Below are positions 1 through 6,945 of a stretch of 14,185 nucleotides of DNA, piece after piece (within the stretch, counting starts at the first letter, position 1; every line of letters starts with the position of its first letter). The notes under the pieces are model-generated. The model was given only the letters and a program-made list of their open reading frames with translations, was not told the DNA's origin and ran no database searches. The translations under genes were made by a program, and so were the position numbers. Origin of the DNA: Candidatus Aphodomonas merdavium (GTDB taxonomy: Bacteria > Bacillota > Clostridia > Christensenellales > Aristaeellaceae); contig DVLH01000289.1 of assembly GCA_018715585.1 (NCBI GenBank), positions 1 to 14,185 of the forward strand. Direction: 5' to 3'.

Positions 1-214
1 TTCCATCCACTCCACCGTCATGGCGCAGTATGGCCGTCAGATCCGCCAAACGGTGGAAGAGACGATGGAACGGCTCGGCGTTGCCGACGCCCGCGTATTT
101 GTAAACGACCATGGCGCGCTGGACTGTACCCTCCGCGCGCGGGTGGAATGCGCCGTTTTCCGCTCCTGCGGCATTGAAAAAGACTATCCGTGGGGGGAGG
201 CGATCCGCCCGTGA
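1..214 (+). CDS. citD: Citrate lyase acyl carrier protein (gamma subunit), 3' part
   Basis: This is the C-terminal part (about 70 residues) of the small acyl carrier subunit of citrate lyase. It carries the phosphoribosyl-dephospho-CoA arm that shuttles acetyl and citryl groups between CitF and CitE in the cytoplasm. The reading frame is open from base 2 to a TGA at 212-214. The visible protein has the family pattern of a QYGRQIRQ-type helix followed by the hallmark segment HGALDCTLRARVECAVFR. The serine that carries the prosthetic group lies near the N-terminus of the family and is outside the window, so its presence cannot be checked. An ATG at 20 is an internal methionine, not the start. 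The stop codon overlaps the GTG start of citE, which indicates translational coupling. The identification is firm because of the motif and the citE-citF neighbours. Confidence 0.93.
   Translation, partial: SIHSTVMAQYGRQIRQTVEETMERLGVADARVFVNDHGALDCTLRARVECAVFRSCGIEKDYPWGEAIRP
192..200 (+). promoter_or_regulatory. Ribosome binding site that sets the citE start
   Basis: A purine run GGGGGGAGG lies inside the end of citD, 10 nt before a GTG at 211. It supports GTG 211 as the citE start rather than the in-frame ATG at 190, which lies upstream of this site and has no comparable site of its own. Confidence 0.7.
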
Positions 215-1113
215 ATCCAAAGCTAAAACGCCTGCGCCGGACAATGATGTTCCTCTCGGCGCAAAAGCCCGGCCTGATCAAGGACGCCTACATCTACAAG
301 GCTGACAGCCTCATGTTCGACCTTGAGGACGCTGTCGCAGAAAATCAAAAGGACGCCGCCCGTTTTTCGCTTTTCCACGCGCTCCGCACAATCGATTATG
401 GCACGAGCGAGAAAATCGTGCGCATCAACGGGCTGGACACGCCCCACTGGCAAGAAGATATCCGCGTATGCGTAGCGGCCAGGTGCGACGGCATCCGCAT
501 CGCCAAGTGCGAGCGCGCGCAGGATGTAGAAATCGTCGTGGAGCATATCGCACTGGCCGAAAAAGAGTTCGGCCGCACGCCGGGCGAAACGCTCGTAATG
601 GCGGCGCTGGAATCGCCGCTTGGTGTGCTCAATGCCTATGAGATCTGCAAAGCCTGCCCCGAGCGGATGATCGGCGTGGCCATCTCCGGCGGCGATTTCC
701 GCAAATGCATGCAGACGCAATACAACCCCGGCGGCATCGAAATGCTGGCAGGCCGGGGCCAGATGCTGCTCGCCGCGCGCGCCGCGGGAGTGCAGTGCTT
801 CGACACCGTGTTCACCAACCTCAACGACATGGACGGCTTCCGCGCGGAGGTTGAGCAAAACAAGCAGATGGGCTTTGATGGGAAATCCATCATCAGCCCC
901 AAACAGATTGCCATCGTGCACGAGGTGTTCACACCAACGCAGAAAGAAATCACGGCGGCTGAAAAGATCGTGCGCGCCTATCGCGAAATGTCGCAGGGAG
1001 GCGTCGGGGTGTTCACCGTCGATGGGAAGATGATCGATATCGCCTTCGTGCCCGGCGCGGAGCGCACCATCGCCTTGGCAAAAGCCTCTGGCGTTTACGA
1101 GGGGGATTTGTAA
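211..1113 (+). CDS. citE: Citrate lyase beta subunit (citryl-ACP lyase)
   Basis: Predicted 300-residue CitE, a HpcH/HpaI-type TIM-barrel lyase that cleaves citryl-ACP to acetyl-ACP and oxaloacetate in the cytoplasmic citrate lyase complex. The start is taken as GTG 211, overlapping the citD stop as GTGA. Visible landmarks are MFDLEDAV at residues 35-42, VRING with Arg71, ALESPLGVLNAYEI with Glu134 (probable Mg ligand) and the C-terminal block GFDGKSIISPKQI at 221-233. Length is normal for the family. One difference: the segment that in CitE proteins usually reads like AEDY is SGGDF here (Asp162 kept, the preceding Glu replaced by Gly), and the segment after it, QTQYNPGGIEM, is also unusual. 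This could reflect a relative of citrate as substrate, such as citramalate. Assignment to the CitE family is secure; exact substrate is inferred from the operon. Confidence 0.93.
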   Translation: MNPKLKRLRRTMMFLSAQKPGLIKDAYIYKADSLMFDLEDAVAENQKDAARFSLFHALRTIDYGTSEKIVRINGLDTPHWQEDIRVCVAARCDGIRIAKCERAQDVEIVVEHIALAEKEFGRTPGETLVMAALESPLGVLNAYEICKACPERMIGVAISGGDFRKCMQTQYNPGGIEMLAGRGQMLLAARAAGVQCFDTVFTNLNDMDGFRAEVEQNKQMGFDGKSIISPKQIAIVHEVFTPTQKEITAAEKIVRAYREMSQGGVGVFTVDGKMIDIAFVPGAERTIALAKASGVYEGDL

Positions 1114-1114
1114 A

Positions 1115-2665
1115 ATGCAAAACAAGATCGGCCGTGAAATACCGGAATCCGTCCTTGCGCTCGGTTTTGAGCCCTACCAGGGAGAAGGCGCCAAGGACGG
1201 CGTGGAATACCGCAAACAAGGGCCGCGCGTTCGCGCGTGTGAAAAGCCGTTTGAGTCCAAGGTACAAAGCAGCCTGCGCGAAGCGATTGTCAAATGCGGC
1301 CTAACGGACGGCATGACCATCTCCTTTCACCATCATTTCCGTGACGGCGACTATATCGTCAACATGGTCATGACGGAAATCGCCGCGCTCGGCATCAAGG
1401 ATATCACCATCGCCGCCTCCTCGCTGGGCACGGCCCACGACCCCGTTGCGGAGATGATCGAGCAGGGAATCGTAACGGGAATCCAGACAAGCGGCATCCG
1501 CGGCAAAATCGGCGACGTCATCTCGCACGGCAAGCTCAAGACGCCTGCCATTTTGCGCTCGCATGGCGGCCGCGTGCGCGCCATCGAGTCGGGAGAAGTA
1601 CACATTGACGTCGCGTTCATCGGCGCGCCAACGAGCGACTGCTACGGCAACGCGCGCGGCAAGGGCGGCAAGAGCGACTGCGGCGTGCTTTCCTACGCCA
1701 TGGTGGACGCCAAATATGCCGACAAGGTCGTCGTCATCACGGACACGCTCGTGGACTTCCCCAACTTCCCGCCCTCCATCGAAGCCATCGACGTCGATTA
1801 TGTCGTGGTGGTGGATGAAATCGGCAACCCCAACAAGATTGCCAGCCAGGCGGCGCGCATGACGCAGGACCCGCGCGATTTGATGATGGCGGAAATGTGC
1901 GCAAAGGTCATTGCCGCAACAGAATATTTCCGCGACGGCTTCTCCTTCCAGACGGGCGCCGGCGGGCCTTCGCTGGCCGCGAACCGCTTTCTGGAACCGA
2001 TGCTCGTCAAAAACGGATACAAGATCAGCTGGATCATCGGCGGCATCACGCAGCCGGCGGTGGAGCTGCTCAACAAGGGGCTCGTAGGCACCATCGTTGA
2101 CGCGCAAGATTTCGATGTGCCCAGCTTAAAGAGCGTGCACGAGCACCCGCGTCATTTTGAGATTTCCACCTCCCAGTATTGCAACCCCGCCAACAAAGGC
2201 GCGTTTGTCAACAAGCTGGATTTCGTCATCCTTGCGGCGCTGGAGATCGACACGGACTTCAACGTCAACGTGATCACGGGCTCCGACGGCGTGCTGCGCG
2301 GCGCGCCGGGCGGACATCCTGACGCCGCGGCGGGCGCAAAGTGCACGCTGATCGTCGCGCCGCTGCTGCGCGGGCGTATGCCAACCGTCTGCGAGCGGGT
2401 GGTCACGGTGACGACGCCGGGCGAGTGCATCGACGTGCTCGTCACCGACTATGGCGTCGCGGTAAACCCGCGGCGGCAGGACCTGGTGGAGCAGCTCACG
2501 CGGGCAGGAATTCCGCTCTGCACCATCGAAAGCCTCAAACAAAAAGCCTATGAAATTGCCGGCGCACCCGATCCGCTCCCCTTTGACGACCGCGTGGTCG
2601 CCATCATGGAAGCGCGTGACGGAACCGTGCTCGACGTTGTGCGGGAAATCAAGCCCATCGCCTGA
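1115..2665 (+). CDS. citF: Citrate lyase alpha subunit (citrate:acetyl-ACP transferase)
   Basis: Predicted 516-residue CitF, a CoA-transferase-fold enzyme that swaps acetate for citrate on the acyl carrier arm, producing the citryl-ACP cleaved by CitE. The start codon follows the citE stop by one base and has a GAGGGGG ribosome binding site at 1099-1105, 9 nt upstream. Recognisable family segments include SFHHHFRDGD (residues 70-79), the glycine-rich SFQTGAGG (277-284) and GSDGVLRGAPGGHPD (389-403), which is strongly conserved in CitF. Length fits the family (about 500-520). It is co-transcribed with citD and citE, completing the three lyase subunits. The close relative citramalate lyase has the same subunit plan, so substrate choice is inferred. 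Confidence 0.95.
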   Translation: MQNKIGREIPESVLALGFEPYQGEGAKDGVEYRKQGPRVRACEKPFESKVQSSLREAIVKCGLTDGMTISFHHHFRDGDYIVNMVMTEIAALGIKDITIAASSLGTAHDPVAEMIEQGIVTGIQTSGIRGKIGDVISHGKLKTPAILRSHGGRVRAIESGEVHIDVAFIGAPTSDCYGNARGKGGKSDCGVLSYAMVDAKYADKVVVITDTLVDFPNFPPSIEAIDVDYVVVVDEIGNPNKIASQAARMTQDPRDLMMAEMCAKVIAATEYFRDGFSFQTGAGGPSLAANRFLEPMLVKNGYKISWIIGGITQPAVELLNKGLVGTIVDAQDFDVPSLKSVHEHPRHFEISTSQYCNPANKGAFVNKLDFVILAALEIDTDFNVNVITGSDGVLRGAPGGHPDAAAGAKCTLIVAPLLRGRMPTVCERVVTVTTPGECIDVLVTDYGVAVNPRRQDLVEQLTRAGIPLCTIESLKQKAYEIAGAPDPLPFDDRVVAIMEARDGTVLDVVREIKPIA

Positions 2666-2680
2666 CGGCCCGCGTTTTCC

Positions 2681-2711
2681 GCGGCGTCCGGCGCGCTCCG
2701 CCGGACGCCGC
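2681..2711 (+). promoter_or_regulatory. Intercistronic GC-rich hairpin between citF and the hydratase gene
   Basis: Perfect 13-bp inverted repeat (arms 2681-2693 and 2699-2711, arm GCGGCGTCCGGCG) with a 5-nt loop, starting 15 nt after the citF stop. No T run follows (next bases are AATATCC), so it is not a standard intrinsic terminator. It more likely stabilises or processes the mRNA, or partly attenuates it, setting the ratio of hydratase to lyase. Confidence 0.7.
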
Positions 2712-2728
2712 AATATCCGGTTCGTATG

Positions 2729-2735
2729 AAAGGAG
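2729..2735 (+). promoter_or_regulatory. Ribosome binding site that sets the hydratase start
   Basis: AAAGGAG lies 11 nt before the ATG at 2747. The other in-frame ATG at 2726 sits just upstream of this site and so cannot use it, which decides the start in favour of 2747. Confidence 0.75.
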
Positions 2736-2746
2736 ATGGAACTGCC

Positions 2747-4954
2747 ATGCTCAAGCTGATTTCCCATGGCGTCTACGTGCGCGACGGGCGCGAAGTGCTC
2801 GAAACCGCGCCGCAAAGCGCCGAAGAGGCCCGCAAAGGCACCATTGCCTGGCAGATCTTGCAGGCGCACAACAAAAGCGGCGACGAGCGCCAGCTTCGCC
2901 TCCGCTTTGACAGCCTTACCAGCCACGATATCACCTATGTCGGCATCCTGCAGACGGCAAGGGCCAGCGGCCTGAAGGCGTTCCCCATGCCCTACGTGCT
3001 GACAAACTGCCACAACAGTCTTTGCGCTGTCGGCGGCACCATCAACGAGGACGATCATCGCTTTGCGCTCAGCGCCGCGCAAAAATACGGCGGCATTTTC
3101 GTACCGCCGCATCTGGCCGTCATCCACAGCTATAACCGCGAGCAAATGACCGGCTGCGGCAGGATGATCCTCGGCTCCGACAGCCACACGCGCTATGGCG
3201 CGCTGGGGACGATGGGTGTGGGCGAAGGCGGCGGCGAGCTCGTCAAGCAGCTGCTCTGCCATACGTACGATATCCCCATGCCGGAGATTGTCGGCGTGCT
3301 GCTGACGGGCAAACCGCGCCATGGCGTCGGCCCGATGGACGTCGCGCTGACGCTTGTCGGGGCGCTGTTCCCCAACGGCTTTGTCAAAAACCGGGTGATG
3401 GAGTTCATCGGCGACGGCGTCGCATCGCTCCCCGTCGAGTTCCGCAACGGCATCGACGTGATGACGACCGAGACGGCGTGCCTCTCGAGCATTTGGCAAA
3501 CCGATGGCGCCGTGAAGGAATACTTCCGCATTCATGGGCGCGAGGACGCCTTCCATCCGCTTTCCCCCGCGCCGCTGGCGTATTACGACAGGCTGATCAC
3601 GCTCGACCTTTCCACCGTGCGCCCGATGATCGCCCTGCCGTTCCATCCCAGCAACGCCTATCCGCTCGACGAGTTCCGCAGCCACGCCAGGGAGCTGCTC
3701 AGCCAGGTAGATGCATCTGCGCGCGCTTCCTATCCGAACCTGTCGCTGCCGTCGTTAACGGCAAAAATCCATCCGGACGGGTTCCACGCCGACCAGGGCG
3801 TCATCGCGGGCTGTTCGGGCGGCACGTACGACAACCTCTGCCAGGCCGCAAACATCCTCAACGGGCAGAGCATCGGCAACGGCGCTTTCTCGCTGAGCTG
3901 CTACCCCGGCAGCCAGCCTGCGGCGCTTGCGCTGCTGCGCGCCGGGGCGACGGAAAAGCTGCTCTCGGCGGGCGCAATCCTGCGCGAATGCTTCTGCGGC
4001 CCCTGCTTTGGCGCAGGCGATACACCGTCCACGGGCGATTTCTCCATCCGCCATGTCACGCGCAACTTCCCCAACCGGGAAGGCTCCAAGCCGGGCGAAG
4101 GCCAGCTTTCCTATGTCGCGCTCATGGATGCGCGTTCCATCGCCGCCACAGCGCGCTCCGGCGGGCGGCTCACCGGCGCGGACGAAATCGACTATGACGA
4201 ATCGCAGCCGCCCTACCGCTTCGACGCATCCGTCTACGAAAAGCGCGTGTTCATCGCCGCCAAACCGCAGCCGGAAACGCCGCTCATCATGGGCCCCAAC
4301 ATCCGCGATTGGCCGGAGTTCCCGGCGCTTAAAGAGCATTTGCTGCTGCGCGTCGTGTCTGTGCTGAACGACGAAGTGACGACGACCGACGAGCTAATCC
4401 CTTCCGGCGAAACCTCCTCCTACCGCTCCAACCCGATGCGCCTGGCGGAGTTCGCCCTCTCCCGCCGCGATCCCGGATATGTCTCGCGCGCAAAAGCGAC
4501 GGCGCAGGAGCTGCCCCAGCAGATCGAGGCGCTGCTCGCCATGCTTCCCGAGCGCTACGCGCCGCAGGACGTCTCCACCGGCTCGACCATCTCGGCCAAC
4601 AAGCCCGGCGACGGCTCCGCGCGCGAGCAAGCCGCCAGCTGCCAGCGCGTGCTTGGCGGCGCAGCCAACATTGCCCGCGAATACGCCACAAAGCGCTACC
4701 GCTCCAACCTGATGAACTGGGGCATGCTCCCCTTCCTCACAGAGGAGCGCGACGCGCTTTCGCTGGGATGTCACGTGTTCGTGCCGAACATCGGCCGCAT
4801 CCTGCGCGAAGGCGGGCCAGACCGCATTCCCGCATGGGTCATCGGCGAAACCGTCGTACCGATCACGCTTTCGCTCGGCAATCTGACGCCCAGCGAGCGG
4901 AAAATCCTTCTCTGCGGCAGCCTCATCGGTTATTACCGCAGCGCCGCGGAATAA
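2747..4954 (+). CDS. Aconitase-superfamily hydratase (YbhJ-like)
   Basis: Predicted 735-residue [4Fe-4S] hydro-lyase of the aconitase superfamily, similar in size to the E. coli YbhJ group. It would hydrate or dehydrate a tricarboxylic or methyl-dicarboxylic acid in the cytoplasm. The substrate-binding motif DSHT is at residues 145-148, followed by a glycine-rich GTMGVGEGG segment. The probable cluster ligands are Cys356 (GCSGG), Cys417 and Cys420 (CGPC), at nearly the spacing of classical aconitase. RNFPNREGS begins at Arg439. The C-terminal swivel domain carries GDGSAREQ with Ser624 and Arg626; classical aconitase has GEGSSREH, so the second Ser and the His are replaced. This is the last gene of the citDEF operon. 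It could feed aconitate or isocitrate into the lyase, or act as a mesaconase if the lyase uses citramalate. Family is secure; substrate is not. Confidence 0.88.
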   Translation: MLKLISHGVYVRDGREVLETAPQSAEEARKGTIAWQILQAHNKSGDERQLRLRFDSLTSHDITYVGILQTARASGLKAFPMPYVLTNCHNSLCAVGGTINEDDHRFALSAAQKYGGIFVPPHLAVIHSYNREQMTGCGRMILGSDSHTRYGALGTMGVGEGGGELVKQLLCHTYDIPMPEIVGVLLTGKPRHGVGPMDVALTLVGALFPNGFVKNRVMEFIGDGVASLPVEFRNGIDVMTTETACLSSIWQTDGAVKEYFRIHGREDAFHPLSPAPLAYYDRLITLDLSTVRPMIALPFHPSNAYPLDEFRSHARELLSQVDASARASYPNLSLPSLTAKIHPDGFHADQGVIAGCSGGTYDNLCQAANILNGQSIGNGAFSLSCYPGSQPAALALLRAGATEKLLSAGAILRECFCGPCFGAGDTPSTGDFSIRHVTRNFPNREGSKPGEGQLSYVALMDARSIAATARSGGRLTGADEIDYDESQPPYRFDASVYEKRVFIAAKPQPETPLIMGPNIRDWPEFPALKEHLLLRVVSVLNDEVTTTDELIPSGETSSYRSNPMRLAEFALSRRDPGYVSRAKATAQELPQQIEALLAMLPERYAPQDVSTGSTISANKPGDGSAREQAASCQRVLGGAANIAREYATKRYRSNLMNWGMLPFLTEERDALSLGCHVFVPNIGRILREGGPDRIPAWVIGETVVPITLSLGNLTPSERKILLCGSLIGYYRSAAE

Positions 4955-4984
4955 TCTCGCCATCCTCCATTTCCATACGAGCTC

Positions 4985-5022
4985 GGGTGGGGCGCCGGTT
5001 TTCCGGCGCTTCGCCCGTTTTT
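4985..5022 (+). terminator. Rho-independent terminator of the citrate lyase operon
   Basis: 14-bp stem, three of the pairs being G-U or U-G wobbles (arms 4985-4998 and 5003-5016), with a TTTT loop, followed by G and TTTTT at 5018-5022. It begins 30 nt after the hydratase stop. The orientation is set by the T run on the + strand; the other strand has no T run after the stem. Confidence 0.85.
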
Positions 5023-5152
5023 GCTGCTGCAAGGCAAAAGCCATGCATAAACTGGCGTTTGGGAACTCGCTATGCTTCCCTTACCGCCGGTTTTCCGCTT
5101 TTTTCCGATCTTTTAAAGCCTTTCAGCCTGTGCCGCGCAATAATTTTCCGCC

Positions 5153-6508
5153 TTACGCCTGCATTTTTCCGGCTTGTTCAACCACCTTTTGATACGGTCC
5201 GACAATCGCGTCGCTCATTTTTCCGCCAGCCTTTTTGCGCAGCGCAGGAACGGCCATCAGCGCGCCCACAAGCCGCATTTGCCAGATGCGCTTCCATTGC
5301 TTTTGCGGAAAATCATAAATGCCGTGGGCTTTATAAAACTGATGGTCGGCTTTCATCAGGCCCTGCATGACGTAAATTAAATCCCGGAAAATCTTCATTC
5401 CGCCGACGCCATAAAAACCGGCAGGCCTTTCGAGCCCCTTTTCCATCGCAAAGGCCAAGCTTTCCGCCAGCCCGGCGATGGCCGCGGCCGTATCGCCCTC
5501 ATCGGTTGCGACGCCTGCAAGATAATTCCCTCCGACCTCGCTGCGGGCCTCCACAATCATGCGCAGGTTAGGCTCATACCGGTAATCGCCGCTGATGAGA
5601 TACGCAATGGGCGTACCGTGCGTGACGGTACGGTGGCCGTTGCAAAACTGACGGTCGTCAAAGCATTTAAAAACGGAGTTGGTATAGTGATCGGAAATGG
5701 TAAACGCGTAGACAAACCCGTCGGCAGTCTGGATATTGTTGCGCAAAAAACCGTCAAAGCCATCCCTGTAAACGCATTTCCCGGAAACGGCACAAGCAAA
5801 GCACCCCAGGCATCCGCCGTCAAAAGGAAACTCGCGCAGGTTTACAATCCGGCTTTCAAACGGCAGCGCCGCACGAAAATCAGCAATCATGTTCTGGAGA
5901 TTCTCATCCTCCGGCGCGCAGTTGGTCACGATGACCACATCTTTTTCCTTGCTCTTTGCGGCGCTTGAAAGCGTTGGCTGATAAACCGCCTTTTCCCGCG
6001 CGGGCGCTTTGACGGGCGGGGCGGCAAAAAGGCCGTGCTCGCAGGAAAAGACCAATTGGTCAAAGAAATCCCGCGCCTGTTTGCGGCCCTGTTCTTTTAG
6101 CAGATCCTCCATATCCGCCGAAAGCCCGCGCACAACTTTCATTCCCAGGTCAGCGCAATTCTCTTCAACAAAGCGGTGGGCAGTCACGTCGTAAAAATGC
6201 TTAGATGTGGTAATTTGAGAGGCAAACTTCCCCAACAGATCGACGCCGTCCGCTTTTATAAGCTCGATAAACCGGTGCAGCTGATAGGGAGCGATAAACG
6301 TATAGACGGGGTAACAGAACAGAATCAGGTCCGCCTGTTCCAGCGCGGCGCGAGCAGGCGCAAAATCCTTTTCATAGCTTTTGATGCGCTGCCCAACGGG
6401 CAGGAACGAAAAAGCATGTTCGGGATGAAGTTTTTGCAAATACAGCGCCGTATGAAGGGTAACGGAATTTTTCCCCTTTGGGCTGGCGTTTAATACAAGA
6501 ATTTTCAT
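5153..6508 (-). CDS. Tandem flavodoxin-like FMN reductase / iron-sulfur flavoprotein-like oxidoreductase
   Basis: Predicted 451-residue cytoplasmic redox protein with two flavodoxin-like domains of the NADPH-dependent FMN reductase type (COG0655-like). The first opens with KILVLNASPKGKNS (residues 2-15), a flavin-phosphate loop, and continues with ADLILFCYPVYTFIAPYQL (59-77). The second begins near residue 188 (KEKDVVIVTNCAP) and holds a cysteine group CLGCFAC plus Cys245 (Cys233, 236, 239, 245), followed by ADGFVYAFTISDHYTNSVFK (262-281). In single-domain relatives this Cys group either binds iron-sulfur or marks the family. The start is ATG 6508 because GGGGAGG at 6516-6522 precedes it by 7 nt; in-frame extension to 6709 would run through the promoter. 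It is monocistronic with its own promoter. Electron donor, partner and substrate cannot be told from sequence. I see no convincing terminator after it. Confidence 0.85.
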   Translation of the reverse strand: MKILVLNASPKGKNSVTLHTALYLQKLHPEHAFSFLPVGQRIKSYEKDFAPARAALEQADLILFCYPVYTFIAPYQLHRFIELIKADGVDLLGKFASQITTSKHFYDVTAHRFVEENCADLGMKVVRGLSADMEDLLKEQGRKQARDFFDQLVFSCEHGLFAAPPVKAPAREKAVYQPTLSSAAKSKEKDVVIVTNCAPEDENLQNMIADFRAALPFESRIVNLREFPFDGGCLGCFACAVSGKCVYRDGFDGFLRNNIQTADGFVYAFTISDHYTNSVFKCFDDRQFCNGHRTVTHGTPIAYLISGDYRYEPNLRMIVEARSEVGGNYLAGVATDEGDTAAAIAGLAESLAFAMEKGLERPAGFYGVGGMKIFRDLIYVMQGLMKADHQFYKAHGIYDFPQKQWKRIWQMRLVGALMAVPALRKKAGGKMSDAIVGPYQKVVEQAGKMQA

Positions 6509-6653
6509 GGCGATTCCTCCCCTTTGTCCGGCTGGCGGGCACTGCGCCGCACTGCCATACACCGCCGTCCGCGCTTTTCGCCGGTTTCTTCCCCGTTTCG
6601 CAGAAAGAAAGCGCGTCCTGCGCTTTGCATGCGCCCGTTCACAGGAAAAGTTT

Positions 6654-6682
6654 ATTGTATACCAATCAAATTCGACCGTCAA
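6654..6682 (-). promoter_or_regulatory. SigmaA-type promoter for the flavodoxin-like gene
   Basis: On the - strand, TTGACG (-35, 6677-6682) and TACAAT (-10, 6654-6659) are separated by exactly 17 bp; each hexamer matches the consensus at 5 of 6 bases. It leaves a leader of about 140 nt before the ATG at 6508. I see no riboswitch fold I can name in that leader. Confidence 0.75.
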
Positions 6683-6891
6683 CAGGCGCCAGCGGCTGTT
6701 TTTATACAAAAGCCGGCATACAGCTTCGGCAGCGGGGATTCCCCGACGGCCAGCCCTTTCGCCATGCCGCCTGATACCGCCGCAATTCCCGGAGCATGCT
6801 TTGGCGCGTTCGCATCAAATGTGCAGCGTTCCTTGATAAGCCCCTGCAATGCGCTGACCTCCATCGCGCCAGTTTCCAGCGGGAAGCAAAC
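6679..6891 (-). other. Open stretch of about 70 codons, possible gene remnant or small ORF
   Basis: Between the terminator of the acyl-CoA synthetase gene and the promoter of the flavodoxin-like gene, one - strand frame is open from the T run of the terminator to a TGA at 6679-6681. The translation has ordinary protein-like composition (for example FPLETGAMEVSALQGLI and APGIAAVSGGMAKGLAVG), and third codon positions are mostly G or C, as in the real genes nearby. However, the internal ATG at 6864 has no ribosome binding site, no promoter is visible, and I do not recognise the family. It may be the tail of a decayed gene, a small unannotated protein, or chance. The rest of this 383-base gap is the promoter and leader of the flavodoxin-like gene. 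Confidence 0.25.
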
Positions 6892-6923
6892 AAAAAATGC
6901 CGCCGGGAACGATGCCCGGCGGC
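6892..6923 (-). terminator. Rho-independent terminator of the acyl-CoA synthetase gene
   Basis: Perfect 9-bp stem (arms GCCGCCGGG 6899-6907 and CCCGGCGGC 6915-6923) with a 7-nt loop. Reading on the - strand, it is followed by A and then TTTTTT (complement of 6892-6897). It lies 22 nt after the stop codon of the gene. Confidence 0.9.
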
Positions 6924-6945
6924 GATTTGAATCTAAAAAACCGCT

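Noticed and set aside
2126..3685. 519-codon open frame on the - strand opposite citF and the hydratase gene
   Set aside because: It is an antisense shadow of two well-recognised genes, with Arg/His/Ala-rich composition typical of GC-rich codon complement, and it crosses the intercistronic hairpin.
5023..5152. Possible terminator for the flavodoxin-like gene in the convergent gap
   Set aside because: The only stem found (TTTTGC with GCAAAA) is AT-rich, short and lacks a following T run on the - strand. The strong hairpin at 4985-5016 has its T run only on the + strand.
6509..6650. Riboswitch (for example FMN or cobalamin) in the long leader of the flavodoxin-like gene
   Set aside because: The leader is long enough, but I could not find conserved riboswitch core sequences or an alternative terminator near the ribosome binding site.
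6509..6709. 67-codon N-terminal extension of the flavodoxin-like protein
   Set aside because: It would begin upstream of the -35 box of the gene's own promoter. The extension is Arg-rich and unlike a flavodoxin start, while ATG 6508 has an ideal ribosome binding site.
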